Below, one piece after another: positions 1 to 8,627 of a stretch of DNA of 64,000 nt; the stretch's first letter is position 1; each line of letters begins with the position of its first letter. Position numbers and translations under genes: made by a program. Source of the DNA: an uncultured Acidobacteriota bacterium (lineage in GTDB: Bacteria; Acidobacteriota; Terriglobia; Bryobacterales; Bryobacteraceae); NCBI GenBank assembly GCA_902826605.1, contig CADEFM010000016.1:1-64000 (forward strand), in the 5' to 3' direction. The notes below the pieces were generated by a model, which made no database searches, was not told the DNA's origin, and was given only the letters and a program-made list of their open reading frames with translations.

Positions 1-53
1 ACACCGCGTTCACACCTAGGGTTATGCAGCTAGCGCTGAAGTTGAATTTCTAA
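1..53 (+). CDS. 3' end of an outer-membrane beta-barrel (TonB-dependent receptor-like) gene, cut by the window edge
   Basis: Only the last 16 codons are present. They read TAFTPRVMQLALKLNF and end at TAA (51-53). Alternating hydrophobic residues and a terminal Phe are the usual C-terminal signature recognised by the BAM complex. Acidobacterial carboxypeptidase-regulatory TonB-receptor-like proteins commonly end in a similar PRxMQxALKxxF pattern. The other two forward frames stop earlier (TAG at 18 and 33). The assignment rests on a very short stretch, so the family is an inference while the open frame itself is visible. Confidence 0.55.
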   Translation, partial: TAFTPRVMQLALKLNF

Positions 54-307
54 AGTGGCGCCCGGCTCACCATTCCATCTGTTTTGTTCATCAGCAGCGA
101 ACGTCCTCTTGTTTGCCGTGCACCTTCGTGCACCCTTCGTTTGAGCGAAGACCACCGGATCGATGATCCCAGCTTCGCTCTAGGTCCGCTTTCAGCGCCT
201 CTCTTTCGCGCCCCCTGGCGGCGAAGTCGCGGATATTCAGGCTCTACCTGCAGCGTCTAGTAGACTGGACTCAATATATATTAGACCTGTTGTCTGCAGA
301 TTCAATT
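54..307. other. Intergenic region with two short hairpins
   Basis: No gene is recognised. Two consecutive perfect hairpins are visible: GTGCAC-CTTC-GTGCAC (118-133) and CTTCG-N6-CGAAG (135-150). Neither has a T-tract, so they are not classical intrinsic terminators. They may still mark the end of the upstream receptor transcript. Confidence 0.3.
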
Positions 308-1552
308 ATGCGAAAGCTATTTTGCTCGGTTGCCATTCTATCGACCCTAATTGGAACTCCGGCTTGCACCCGTACAGAAGCGCCGCAATCCGAAGGTTCG
401 TCACCTGGAAGCGAGAGGACCTTCCAGGCTTCCGAAGTGGCCATTGGTGATCCGGCCTATCAAAGTTTGCTGCTGCGCGGCTTCTACGAATCCCAGGACG
501 GCTGGCGGTGGACCGCGAAAAAATTCGCTCTCTCGGTTGCCCCACCGCGTGGCACCGGCCATATTTATCTGAGCCTCGATTTCGGTCTCCCGGCGCAGCT
601 CGCAAGCCAGTCTCCTACGCTCACCGCCCGAGTCAATGGCGTAAAGGTGGGAGAACACACGTACACTTCGGGAGGGCGCTATCAGCCCAGCTTCGAGGTG
701 CCTGAACAGGCGTTTGGGAAGCAGCCGGCAGAAGTGGAATTCGAGCTCGATAAATCCGTCATGGACACGGAACGTCAACGCGAGCACGGCATCAATGCAG
801 TCGGCGTGAGCATGTATCGCATGGACCAGAGCGGTTTCGACCGAGAAGCGGAAATCACGCGCGCGCGGAATGGGTACCAATATCTGCTGAAGAAAAGAGC
901 CTTGCTTATCCAGCCTGACAAGCAACAGGAACTGATGAAGCTTTTTCACGATGTTCCGGTGTGGAAGCATATGTTCTTCCACAATGTCCCCATTGAGAAG
1001 AACCCGCTCGACCTCTGGATGATGCAACAGATCATTTACGAGGTGCAGCCGGAACTTATTGTCGAGACCGGGACCTGGAGAGGTGGTTCGGCCTTGTATT
1101 GGGCACACACCCTTCGGGACACAGGCCTGGCCAACTCGCGGGTGGTGACCGTGGACATCCAAGACATCCATGAGGGCGCGTCCGCCAATCCTTTGTGGAA
1201 GCAATACGTCACTTTCTACAAAGGCAGCTCCACCGACGCGGATATCGTAGCGAAGATCGCGGCTCTTGCCAAGGGCAAGAAGGTCCTCGTCGCGCTCGAT
1301 TCAGACCATTCGATGACCCACGTTCTGGCGGAACTGAAGGCTTATTCACCGTTTGTCGGCCACGGAAGTTACCTGGTCGTCGAAGACACGCACATGGATG
1401 GCGTGCCTACTGCTCCCGACTTCGGCCCCGGCCCTTTCGCGGCGGTCAACAAGTTCCTGGAGGATGGCGGCCGGACCGACTTCGAGCAGGACTTGACACG
1501 CGAAGCCTATATCATGACCTTCAATCCGGGCGGCTGGCTCAAGCGCAAATGA
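308..1552 (+). CDS. Cephalosporin-hydroxylase/CmcI-like putative methyltransferase, predicted lipoprotein
   Basis: The 414-residue product starts at ATG 308; an in-frame TTG at 290 is less likely. The N-terminus has basic residues, a hydrophobic stretch and Cys in the context GTPAC, which suggests a lipoprotein signal. Residues about 40-180 are an unassigned, possibly beta-rich region. The C-terminal part from about residue 210 resembles the CmcI/rhamnosyl O-methyltransferase family, with ETGTWRGGSALYWA as the SAM-binding loop followed by ALDSDHS and VVEDTHMDG. CmcI relatives act on small molecules or sugars in the cytoplasm, so the export signal is unusual. The substrate is unknown and nothing nearby identifies it. 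Confidence 0.75.
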   Translation: MRKLFCSVAILSTLIGTPACTRTEAPQSEGSSPGSERTFQASEVAIGDPAYQSLLLRGFYESQDGWRWTAKKFALSVAPPRGTGHIYLSLDFGLPAQLASQSPTLTARVNGVKVGEHTYTSGGRYQPSFEVPEQAFGKQPAEVEFELDKSVMDTERQREHGINAVGVSMYRMDQSGFDREAEITRARNGYQYLLKKRALLIQPDKQQELMKLFHDVPVWKHMFFHNVPIEKNPLDLWMMQQIIYEVQPELIVETGTWRGGSALYWAHTLRDTGLANSRVVTVDIQDIHEGASANPLWKQYVTFYKGSSTDADIVAKIAALAKGKKVLVALDSDHSMTHVLAELKAYSPFVGHGSYLVVEDTHMDGVPTAPDFGPGPFAAVNKFLEDGGRTDFEQDLTREAYIMTFNPGGWLKRK

Positions 1553-1719
1553 GAATGCGTTGGGCACCTGGTACCCATCCGCTCTTCCCAAACTGCTCCT
1601 CCGCGATTACCTCACGTTGTTAGTGGAATTTCTTCACCGTACCGTGACGAGCTTCAGTGAGGAAGCGAAATTGTTGACTTTGGCGTCCGTGCAAGCGCGA
1701 CAACAGCAGGTCCTTCCCT

Positions 1720-2214
1720 CTAACGGGACTCAATCCTGAACGTCCACCAACCTTCCGGCCGCGGCGTGCCTAATGGCACCGAAGGGTTTTCCGGCGTTGC
1801 CACCACCTGCAATTTTTTTACACGTGCGTCCCATGCCTGATCCATTTCCATCGTGTCGGTGACACGAGTCAGGTATACCGGGTACACGTTACCGTTCATC
1901 CTCAAACGCGAACGCGGATTTTTCAGCACACCACGAGACCAGTATTTGGGCTCACAGCTTGAACAACTGAGGTATAGGTTGCCCTGCGGTGTAGCCATGC
2001 AATTGAGGTTGATAGCGTGGGGCAGTATGCCGCTGATCTGGATTTGGCAAAGGGAAACCTGGTTGGCGAAAGACCAGTCTTTCACTGGCTCCGCACTCAC
2101 TTTGCCGAATAGGTAGACGCCAGGGATGCGTCCACAGGGGCAGTTAAGAGACCACACGAGAAGGGCGCCAACTGCGAGACCGATCAGGGTAAATTTCAAA
2201 ATGGGTGCAGTCAT
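1720..2214 (-). CDS. Small membrane-anchored protein of unknown function
   Basis: This is a 164-residue protein. An AAGGAG-type ribosome site stands about 6 nt before the ATG at 2214. One N-terminal membrane segment (about residues 8-24) is followed by a soluble domain of about 135 residues with Cys residues in a YLSCSSC context. The stretch LYLSC...SRLRMNGNVYPVYLTRV is loosely reminiscent of split-barrel (pyridoxamine-oxidase/deazaflavin nitroreductase-like) folds, but this is only a resemblance. It is isolated, with no operon partner. Confidence 0.6.
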   Translation of the reverse strand: MTAPILKFTLIGLAVGALLVWSLNCPCGRIPGVYLFGKVSAEPVKDWSFANQVSLCQIQISGILPHAINLNCMATPQGNLYLSCSSCEPKYWSRGVLKNPRSRLRMNGNVYPVYLTRVTDTMEMDQAWDARVKKLQVVATPENPSVPLGTPRPEGWWTFRIESR

Positions 2215-2556
2215 GAAGCGCTCCTTGGATCACAGCGTGTTCGGAGATCATCATACCATTCGATCGAAAAAGGACATTCACTTTGACGGAATAGGCGAGG
2301 GACGTCTGGAACTGATTGTCACGCTATGATTGGAATTCGAGCAGCGGTCATGATTTTCCACGGAGCCATCGAGGCAGCGTGCCTCAATATCGTGCCCAAG
2401 GGCCTCAAGTGCGGGATAGGACCGAATATCTCGCTGAACAAGAAGTCGCAGGCGATCGATTGTCGGAATTGCAGCTGCGGCATTCCTCCGCCCATGGACG
2501 GTGGTAGCGACGCCGAACCCGACCATCACGATTGAGCTGGCCCCTAGCGAACGCGC
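2215..2556. other. Stretch of about 340 bp with no supported gene
   Basis: Short open frames exist on both strands (2326-2535 plus, 2278-2565 minus). None has a convincing ribosome site or a recognisable product. The region probably holds divergent promoters for the minus-strand membrane protein and the antiporter. I see no repeat or strong hairpin. Confidence 0.3.
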
Positions 2557-4224
2557 ATGCTGCACAACCAGATCCTTCTCGTAATCGCTCTGCTGCTAGC
2601 CATCATCGGTCTGCACATGCTGAGCGCGAAAATCAAGGTTTCCTACCCAATCCTATTGGTGTTAGGCGGGCTGGCCATTAGCGAAATCCCTGGCATGCCG
2701 CACGTCACGCTGGATCCCGATTGGGTGTTCCTGATCTTCCTGCCGCCGCTGCTCTATGAAGCGGCCTGGTATACATCATGGAAAGACTTCTGGCGTCTCA
2801 AAACCCCTATCGGCGTCCAAGCCTTTGGGCTTGTTTTCTTCACCTCAATGGTCGTGGCGTACTTTGTCAACGCGTTCATCCCAGGATTTCCGTTGGCCCT
2901 TGGATTTCTGCTAGGCGGCATTATTTCTCCGCCGGATGCAGTTACCACCGCCTCCGTAGTGGATGGTCTCGACGCGCCCAAGGACGCGGTCACTATTCTC
3001 GAAGGTGAGAGCCTCATTAACGATTCCGCCAGTTTGATCGTTTATCAATTCGCGCTGGCGGCCATTCTTACAAATCGCTTCGTGTTGCAAGAGGCGGCAA
3101 CGCAACTTCTGTGGGTAGCGTTTGGTGGCATCGGCATCGGTATGACGGCTGGGTCGGCCATTTACCTGATCCGGCAACGCCTTCCAACCACCCCGAGCAT
3201 CGATACGTCGCTCACGTTGATTGGTCCCTATTTTTTCTACCTCACCGCCGAACGCCTGCACTCCTCCGGTGTACTGGCCGTGGTGGCGGGAGGGCTTTTT
3301 CTGTCCTATCGCTCGCACGAATTCCTGACCGCGAAATCCCACGTGCAATCCGGTAGTGTATGGTCAACGCTCAGCTTCCTGCTCAACGGTTTCGTATTCT
3401 TCTTGATCGGCCTGCAACTTCCGATGGTTATTGAAGGCCTAGGCGATACTTCGCTCGCCAGAGCCTCGCTCTATGCGGCGGGCGTCACCGCCCTGACCAT
3501 CGCCGTACGAATCATCTGGGTGTTTCCCACCACGTATTTGATTCGGCTCTCCCCTTCGTTCAAGAAGAACAAGACAGGGTGGAAGACGGAAATACTGGTA
3601 GCTTGGGCAGGCATGCGCGGCGTGGTGTCGCTGGCTTCAGCGCTTGCCATTCCCCTGGCTTTGGACGACGGCGAGCCATTCCCAGGCCGGAATCTGATTC
3701 TCTTCATCACGTTTTGCGTCATCCTTGTGACGTTGGTGTTGCAGCGTTTGTCCCTTCCAGCGCTGATCCGCCGCCTAAGGTTCGATCCAGATGCGATTCT
3801 AGGCACGCCGGAACAGCAGCGCGAGTCCATGTCCATGCGCCTCGCACTGGCGGCGCGCGAACATTTGGATATCCATTTCCACGATGAGTGCAAAAATATC
3901 CCCATGTTTGGGCGCTTGCGAACATCCTATGAATGGATTGTCTCGACGGCCTTCATCGCCGGGGGAAGCTCCGCCCAGAGCGAGGACGCCCGAGCCCTGG
4001 GGGCGCGCTACAAACAAGCCCTATTGGAGCTAGTGGATGTGCAACGTAAAGAACTGATTCAAGCTCGGCGCGAAGGAAGTTACGATCATCACCTCACGTT
4101 GGAGCGGGAAGACGAACTTAACCTTGAGGAGGCGCGGTTGGAACGATCTCATGAGGAAATAGAATCGGCGGAAGCATCGCCGTCTTCCAAAATACGGCAT
4201 CAGGACTGGAAGGAGCCGCTATGA
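2557..4224 (+). CDS. Na+/H+ antiporter, CPA1 family
   Basis: The 555-residue inner-membrane protein has about 12 hydrophobic segments over residues 1-400 and a hydrophilic C-terminal tail of about 140 residues. Family signatures include the first helix with LHMLSAKIKVSYPILLVLGG, IISPPDAVTTASV (ion-site region of CPA1 exchangers) and EGESLINDSASLIVYQFAL. A later WAGMRGVVSLA motif matches the conserved Arg-containing helix. It should exchange cytoplasmic Na+ (or K+) for protons for pH and salt homeostasis. The charged tail is Glu/Arg-rich and may be regulatory. It stands alone. Confidence 0.92.
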   Translation: MLHNQILLVIALLLAIIGLHMLSAKIKVSYPILLVLGGLAISEIPGMPHVTLDPDWVFLIFLPPLLYEAAWYTSWKDFWRLKTPIGVQAFGLVFFTSMVVAYFVNAFIPGFPLALGFLLGGIISPPDAVTTASVVDGLDAPKDAVTILEGESLINDSASLIVYQFALAAILTNRFVLQEAATQLLWVAFGGIGIGMTAGSAIYLIRQRLPTTPSIDTSLTLIGPYFFYLTAERLHSSGVLAVVAGGLFLSYRSHEFLTAKSHVQSGSVWSTLSFLLNGFVFFLIGLQLPMVIEGLGDTSLARASLYAAGVTALTIAVRIIWVFPTTYLIRLSPSFKKNKTGWKTEILVAWAGMRGVVSLASALAIPLALDDGEPFPGRNLILFITFCVILVTLVLQRLSLPALIRRLRFDPDAILGTPEQQRESMSMRLALAAREHLDIHFHDECKNIPMFGRLRTSYEWIVSTAFIAGGSSAQSEDARALGARYKQALLELVDVQRKELIQARREGSYDHHLTLEREDELNLEEARLERSHEEIESAEASPSSKIRHQDWKEPL

Positions 4225-4240
4225 GCGATCCGTTCGATGA

Positions 4241-4265
4241 ATCTCTGAGCAAACATCGCAGAGAT
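4241..4265 (+). terminator. Weak hairpin after the antiporter gene
   Basis: A perfect 7-bp stem ATCTCTG/CAGAGAT with an 11-nt loop starts 16 nt after the stop codon and is followed by ATTTA. There is no long T-tract, so termination is only possible. Confidence 0.35.
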
Positions 4266-4286
4266 ATTTAGCGCCTCCCACCGTGC

Positions 4287-4315
4287 TTGACTTCCATCTT
4301 CTATTGCGATGAAAT
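4287..4315 (+). promoter_or_regulatory. Putative sigma-70 promoter for the beta-propeller gene
   Basis: TTGACT (4287-4292), a 17-nt spacer and TGAAAT (4310-4315) lie about 40 bp before the start codon. The -35 matches the consensus at five positions and the -10 at four. Confidence 0.4.
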
Positions 4316-4354
4316 CTAACCTGGATCGATTGATCTCAAGGAGTGCTGACGGCT

Positions 4355-5359
4355 ATGAAATTGACCCTCCGCTCACGGTATCTAGGACTTCTGCTCACTC
4401 TGCCCCTGGCGGCCGGTACGGTTCGCATCTTGCAAACCAACAGCGCCGGAGACGATGTCCACGTCATCGACCCGGTGACCAATAAGGTAGTCGGCGTCAT
4501 CAAGGGCATAGAAGTGAATCACGGTGCGGCGGCTGATCCCAATGGCAAGTACTACTACATCAGCAATGAAGCCGAAAGCACGCTGGATTTTGTCGACACC
4601 AAGACTCTGAAGGTTGTCAAGAACGTCCCGCTCACCAATCACCCCAACAACATCTCGATCAGTAAAGATGGCAAACGTGTATACGTCGCCATCGCTCGCG
4701 GCTCGGGCGCCGTGGACGTGATCGATACCGTATCCATGGAGCGGGCCAAGAGCATCTCCGTCAAGGGGCCTGTGCATAACACCTACGTGACGCCGGACGG
4801 CAAGTATGTGGTCGCCGGATCGATCCCCTCGAAAACCATCACCGTAATTCCCACTGCGACCGAGACTCCCGAATGGGCCATGACCATGGACCTGGGAATT
4901 CGTCCCATGGCGTTTTCGACCAATCCAGACGGTTCCACCAAATGGATGTTTGTGCAGCTCTCCGGATTGAATGGCTTCGCCGTAATTGACTTTGCGACGC
5001 GGAAGGAAATTAACCGAATCAAACTTCCGAATCTTCCTGCTGGCAAAGCGACTTTCCCCGTGGGCGGTAATGAATCGCACGGCATGGCAGTCACTTCCGA
5101 CGGTAAGACGCTGGTGGTGAACAGCAGGCTCAATAGCTCCATCTATACTTACTCACTTCCCGATTTGAAGTTAATCGGCGGCGTGGAAGTCGGCAAATCG
5201 CCGGATTGGGTGACGCTGACGCCCGATGGGAAGACAGCCTATGTGGCCAATGCGGCTTCAGACACTGTATCAGTCGTGGACATCGCGAATTTAAAGCAGA
5301 TCACGCAGATTCGCGTGGGTCAGGTCCCCAAGCGAAACACGACCGTGATACTGCCGTAG
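4355..5359 (+). CDS. Secreted YncE-like YVTN beta-propeller protein
   Basis: The ATG at 4355 is preceded by AAGGAG (4338-4343); the upstream in-frame GTG at 4343 overlaps that site and is rejected. The 334-residue product has a signal-like N-terminus (MKLTLRSRYLGLLLTLPLAAG). It contains about seven repeated blades of the YVTN type, with recurring phrases such as D-V-HVIDPVTNKVV, VYVAIARGSGAVDVIDT and TAYVANAASDTVSVVDI. It is likely periplasmic or extracytoplasmic and may act as a binding scaffold or sensor. No catalytic residues can be assigned and the ligand is unknown. Confidence 0.85.
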   Translation: MKLTLRSRYLGLLLTLPLAAGTVRILQTNSAGDDVHVIDPVTNKVVGVIKGIEVNHGAAADPNGKYYYISNEAESTLDFVDTKTLKVVKNVPLTNHPNNISISKDGKRVYVAIARGSGAVDVIDTVSMERAKSISVKGPVHNTYVTPDGKYVVAGSIPSKTITVIPTATETPEWAMTMDLGIRPMAFSTNPDGSTKWMFVQLSGLNGFAVIDFATRKEINRIKLPNLPAGKATFPVGGNESHGMAVTSDGKTLVVNSRLNSSIYTYSLPDLKLIGGVEVGKSPDWVTLTPDGKTAYVANAASDTVSVVDIANLKQITQIRVGQVPKRNTTVILP

Positions 5360-5389
5360 CCTGCGATTTGCGCGCGCTAGCCGCGCCAT

Positions 5390-6142
5390 TTATTGAAGAC
5401 TCCGATGTAGCGCGATCAGTTGATCGACACTCAACTGTTCGGCGCGGAGGCGGGCCTCGGGCAGGGCCCCCACGCGGTCGGTTCCATATACGGCCAGCAG
5501 ATTATTGCGTAGCGTCTTTCGTTTCTGCCGGAAGCAAGTCTGCGCGAACTTGAGGAACCCGGGCAGGTCCGCCATCGCAGCATCGCGCGGCGTGAGCCGT
5601 ACCACCGCGCTTTCCACCTTGGGGGGCGGACGGAATGCGTCGCGTGGCACCGCGAACAGGAGTTCGGCATGAGCCTGCGCCTGCACCATTACACTCAAAT
5701 ATCCAAAGTCTCGTGTGCCCGGAACGGCGGTGATTCGATGGGCGACTTCAGCCTGAACCAGGAAGACGGCGCTCCGCCATGCGCCCGAAAAAGCGAATAC
5801 GTGTTCCAGAATGGGTGACGTGATGTAGTACGGCAAGTTCCCAACGATGGTCGGCCGTTCCGCGAGCGCTGCCAGATCAGTGGCCAGCACATCTCCCTCG
5901 ATCACGTCGAGTCGTCCGGCTGAGATAGCCTCTTGAAATTTTTGGCGCAAATAGTGAACCAGCACGTTGTCGATTTCGATCGCCGATACGTGATCCGCGC
6001 ATTGCAACAGTGCTGCCGTAAGGGCGCCCTTACCGGGACCAATTTCGATGATTGCCGGAGCCCGTTCGCCGCACGCAGCGCCGGCGATGCGATCCAGAAT
6101 GGATTGGCGGGCGAGAAAATGTTGACCGAACCGGCGGCCCAG
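5390..6142 (-). CDS. rsmA: 16S rRNA (A1518/A1519) dimethyladenosine transferase, apparent CTG start
   Basis: RsmA/KsgA dimethylates two adenines in the 3' hairpin of 16S rRNA. Conserved elements are GRRFGQHFL at the extreme N-terminus, IEIGPGKGALT (SAM motif I) and VGNLPYYITSPI (catalytic NLPY). The first canonical start (ATG at 6007) would delete motif I and the GRRxGQHFL signature. The frame is open upstream to a TGA at 6154-6152. The only start-like codon between that stop and the conserved block is CTG at 6142, which gives MGRRFGQHFL and a family-sized 250-residue protein. The CTG lies just after the TAG of the upstream gene (6146-6144), which suggests translational coupling. A base-call error is the main alternative. 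Confidence 0.9.
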   Translation of the reverse strand: MGRRFGQHFLARQSILDRIAGAACGERAPAIIEIGPGKGALTAALLQCADHVSAIEIDNVLVHYLRQKFQEAISAGRLDVIEGDVLATDLAALAERPTIVGNLPYYITSPILEHVFAFSGAWRSAVFLVQAEVAHRITAVPGTRDFGYLSVMVQAQAHAELLFAVPRDAFRPPPKVESAVVRLTPRDAAMADLPGFLKFAQTCFRQKRKTLRNNLLAVYGTDRVGALPEARLRAEQLSVDQLIALHRSLQ

Positions 6143-6143
6143 G

Positions 6144-6722
6144 CTAGCCCCTCACGTCGATATAGCTGGAACTGAACCACAACCGCAGCCTGGATTGCAT
6201 GGGTTGTCCAAAGGAGGTGGCGGGAGTGAACTCGGTAAACAGCAATACATTCTCCAGCCGCCGCCGCATCTGCACGTTCGATAGAACGGCCGCGCCGGAA
6301 ATAATCGCGTAATCGATCATGCGTCCCTGGCCATCCACGCGCACATCCACCACCACGTCGCCTGGGCTGTTGGCGAAGGGAGCCATGACCTTGAGCGCCA
6401 CCTTAGTAGTGAGTTCGGTGGGAATATCGGCGGAACCAGAGACACGCAGCGGGTAGGATGGCACTACAAACATGGTGAACAGCACCACGGCCGAAGACAG
6501 GCCGCCCGCGGTGGGCAACACGAAGGACCGCATCACATGATCGCTTAGTAGATGGATGCGGTCACCCCAGTTGCGAAGAATCGCAGCCGGATTCCGGCGA
6601 ATCATGTTGCGCTGACGCTCCTGGGACGCGATCACGCGCAGGGAAGTTCGCAATGCCGCCGGGGGCAGAAGCGAAGGCAGGGAACGCAAGGAGCGCGCCA
6701 GAGAATCCGCATCATGTTTCAT
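6144..6722 (-). CDS. Membrane-anchored protein with TonB-like C-terminal domain, probable anti-sigma partner of the adjacent ECF factor
   Basis: Its ATG (6722) overlaps the TGA of the sigma gene as ATGA, a typical sigma/anti-sigma arrangement. The 192-residue product has a basic cytoplasmic N-terminus of about 70 residues and one membrane segment (about 80-95, GGLSSAVVLFTMFVVP). Its C-terminal domain of about 80 residues resembles a TonB energy-transducer end (VVVDVRVDGQGRMIDYAII... LLFTEFTPATSFGQPM). The N-terminus has no clear zinc anti-sigma HxxxCxxC motif. The role as anti-sigma factor is therefore inferred from position and topology. Confidence 0.7.
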   Translation of the reverse strand: MKHDADSLARSLRSLPSLLPPAALRTSLRVIASQERQRNMIRRNPAAILRNWGDRIHLLSDHVMRSFVLPTAGGLSSAVVLFTMFVVPSYPLRVSGSADIPTELTTKVALKVMAPFANSPGDVVVDVRVDGQGRMIDYAIISGAAVLSNVQMRRRLENVLLFTEFTPATSFGQPMQSRLRLWFSSSYIDVRG

Positions 6723-7414
6723 CCTGTAGCGATCTCCTTTCTCCGCCATACTGGCGATGGGGCGTCGCCTCGCGAACGATGATCGAAATATTCACGCAAA
6801 GCCTCGCGACCACGCAGGATTCTGGACTTCACCGTACCGAGCGAAATTTCCAGGATGTCACCAATCTCTTCATAGCTAAGGTCTTCAATCTCACGCAACA
6901 CCAAAACCGCGCGAAATTTGGGATTCATGTGCCCCAGGGCGTCTTCCAGCATCCCATGAGCTTCGTGCTGCAATGCCTCCTCTAATGGCGAAAGGCCAGG
7001 GTCGCTGAGTAAATCGATCGAACCATGCGCCTCAGCTGGTTCCAAACACACTTCCTGCCGTTTATGGCGTCCGAACCAGCGGCGTTGGTTACGGGCTTCG
7101 TTGACGGCAATTCGGTAGACCCATGTTTTCAGTGAGCTTTCCAGCCGGAACGATCCAACGTTTCGGAAGATTTTTAGAAAGACTTCCTGCACTGCATCGG
7201 CGGCGTCGGTGGGGTTGTCGGTCAGCCGACTCACCAGGTTATAGACCGGGCGTTCGAACTGCGTGAGCAGCGCTTCATAAGCGGATTCGTCCCCCGCGCG
7301 CAGACGCTCAACCAGCGCACTGTCACTACTGGAGGCCGCAGCGTGCACCGCGAACCCGTCGGAAGCGAACTGGAAGCCAATAGTTGTGCCTGCCACAACA
7401 ACTCCGTCTCTCAT
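6719..7414 (-). CDS. ECF-type RNA polymerase sigma factor
   Basis: Region 2 (about residues 40-105) contains YNLVSRLTDNPTDAADAVQEVFLKIF with the usual core-binding DAxDAVQEVF signature. Region 4 (about 155-205) contains FRAVLVLREIEDLSYEEIGDILEISLGTVKSRILRGR, the -35-binding helix-turn-helix. The start is taken at ATG 7414 (MRDGVVV); a longer frame reaches 7489 but adds a non-conserved leader. The gene is coupled to the membrane protein downstream, so it is probably kept inactive until an envelope signal. rsmA follows in the same transcript. Confidence 0.9.
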   Translation of the reverse strand: MRDGVVVAGTTIGFQFASDGFAVHAAASSSDSALVERLRAGDESAYEALLTQFERPVYNLVSRLTDNPTDAADAVQEVFLKIFRNVGSFRLESSLKTWVYRIAVNEARNQRRWFGRHKRQEVCLEPAEAHGSIDLLSDPGLSPLEEALQHEAHGMLEDALGHMNPKFRAVLVLREIEDLSYEEIGDILEISLGTVKSRILRGREALREYFDHRSRGDAPSPVWRRKEIATG

Positions 7415-7559
7415 CCAGTGTACTGCTCCTACGGCAAAATAGACACCGCCAAGCTGAAAATGGTTCCGGAATCCTGAATTCGGTTCCAATACAAGGGTTG
7501 AGTTCTTTTGTTACAATGAATTAGAGAGCTACAGCTCTGAAAGGGATCCCCCGTCGTTT

Positions 7560-7796
7560 ATGGCCACCAAACCCGCCTTTGCTCAGAGCGCCCAAGTGGA
7601 GCACCCTAAGTTCGGTCTAGGTAGCGTCCTTTCGTGCAACGAAGAGTATATTGTCATCAAGTTCGACGACCACGGCGAGAAGAAATTCATCCTCTCCATC
7701 GTGCTCCCGAATTTGAAGAAAAGCGACCGCCAGCCGCCTGTGGAAAAACGCCGCACGCGCAAGAAGGCCGTTCCGGTACCTGCTGCCGCCGTTTAA
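7560..7796 (+). CDS. Small Tudor-like protein resembling the C-terminal tail of UvrD/PcrA helicases
   Basis: The 78-residue product contains VEHPKFGLGSVLSCNEEYIVIKF. This matches the pattern HxxFGxGxVxxxxxxxxxVxF found in the RNA-polymerase-binding C-terminal domain of UvrD/PcrA and in small stand-alone Tudor folds. A basic tail (KRRTRKKAV) ends the protein and may contact nucleic acid. It lies between the divergent sigma gene and a convergent lactamase gene only 5 bp away. The function is inferred from this short similarity only. Confidence 0.65.
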   Translation: MATKPAFAQSAQVEHPKFGLGSVLSCNEEYIVIKFDDHGEKKFILSIVLPNLKKSDRQPPVEKRRTRKKAVPVPAAAV

Positions 7797-7801
7797 GTTC
7801 G

Positions 7802-8563
7802 CTAAGGCTCTCCTTCCAGTTTCCTGAGCCGAACTTCGACTCCCGCATTCTTGAGGGCGTCCGCGAATTCGTGGGGATTCTGTCCCCGGTAGTGATACGC
7901 GTATGCAATCTTCGGCTTAAACGCTCGCACGCAAGCCGCGGCCTCGGATGGGGGCATGGTTCTAGGAGGGTTCATGGCCACGAACGCGATGGAAATGTCC
8001 CGCAACGCTTTCATCTCCGGAGTGCATTCCGTGTCGCCTGAAAAGTATACGCGCGTACCCGCGAAACTCAGCACATAACCGTTTCCGATTCCCTTGTGAT
8101 GCCAGGGCTTACCGGGCGACGGGCCGAACACAAGGTTGTACATCGGGACAGCCTCAATCTCGATTCCCAGCAGAGTTTTCTTCTCGCCATTGCGCAGAGT
8201 TTCCGGGTTGCCGCAGCAGCCGTTCAGCGTGTCGTTCACCGCTTCAGAAGTCACAACGATCGTGGAGGGTTTTAAGAGGGTCTTGAGAATCGCCTGATCC
8301 ATGTGGTCCGCATGAGTGTGGCTGACCAGGATCATATCCGCTTGTGGAATGCCGGTGTAATCGGCCTGGCTCCACGGATCGATGTGTATGATTTTCCCGG
8401 CGAATTCCAGCATGACGCTGCCGTGAAACAGGGGAGTGATCTTCAACGGACCCTGCGGTGTTTCGACAACGTCGGACTGACGGTTGGGAGTTGCCGCGCC
8501 GTACGCCGTGGAAAAGCCGCCCAATGCCCCAATGAAAATCGCCGTCAGAACCGTAAGTCGCAT
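7802..8563 (-). CDS. Exported metallo-beta-lactamase-fold hydrolase (UlaG/UPF0173-like)
   Basis: The 253-residue protein has a clear signal peptide ([23 protein letters not shown]). The metal site motif [10 protein letters not shown] (HxHxDH) is followed by a later [12 protein letters not shown] (Asp bridge) and [10 protein letters not shown] (final His). These features match small-substrate lactonase/UPF0173-type members rather than antibiotic-degrading enzymes. A GGAGG ribosome site (complement of 8575-8579) stands about 11 nt before the ATG. The substrate is unknown. Confidence 0.85.
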   Translation of the reverse strand: MRLTVLTAIFIGALGGFSTAYGAATPNRQSDVVETPQGPLKITPLFHGSVMLEFAGKIIHIDPWSQADYTGIPQADMILVSHTHADHMDQAILKTLLKPSTIVVTSEAVNDTLNGCCGNPETLRNGEKKTLLGIEIEAVPMYNLVFGPSPGKPWHHKGIGNGYVLSFAGTRVYFSGDTECTPEMKALRDISIAFVAMNPPRTMPPSEAAACVRAFKPKIAYAYHYRGQNPHEFADALKNAGVEVRLRKLEGEP

Positions 8564-8572
8564 GCCTTAATA

Positions 8573-8627
8573 GACCTCCGCCTAGGTATTATACGAAAGG
8601 AGGTCCGCAACTCTTGCGGATCGCAAG
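8573..8627. promoter_or_regulatory. Shared inverted repeat and start-codon hairpin between divergent lactamase and radical SAM genes
   Basis: GACCTCC (8573-8579) and GGAGGTC (8599-8605) form a perfect inverted repeat. Each arm supplies the GGAGG ribosome site for the gene on its side. A perfect 6-bp hairpin, CTTGCG-GAT-CGCAAG (8613-8627), encloses the putative TTG start of the radical SAM gene. Confidence 0.45.

Noticed and set aside
401-1204. 267-codon minus-strand frame
   Set aside because: Shadow of the CmcI-like gene, which has clear motifs on the plus strand.
2278-2565. 95-codon minus-strand and 69-codon plus-strand frames in the gap before the antiporter
   Set aside because: No ribosome site, family similarity or conserved pattern; left as intergenic.
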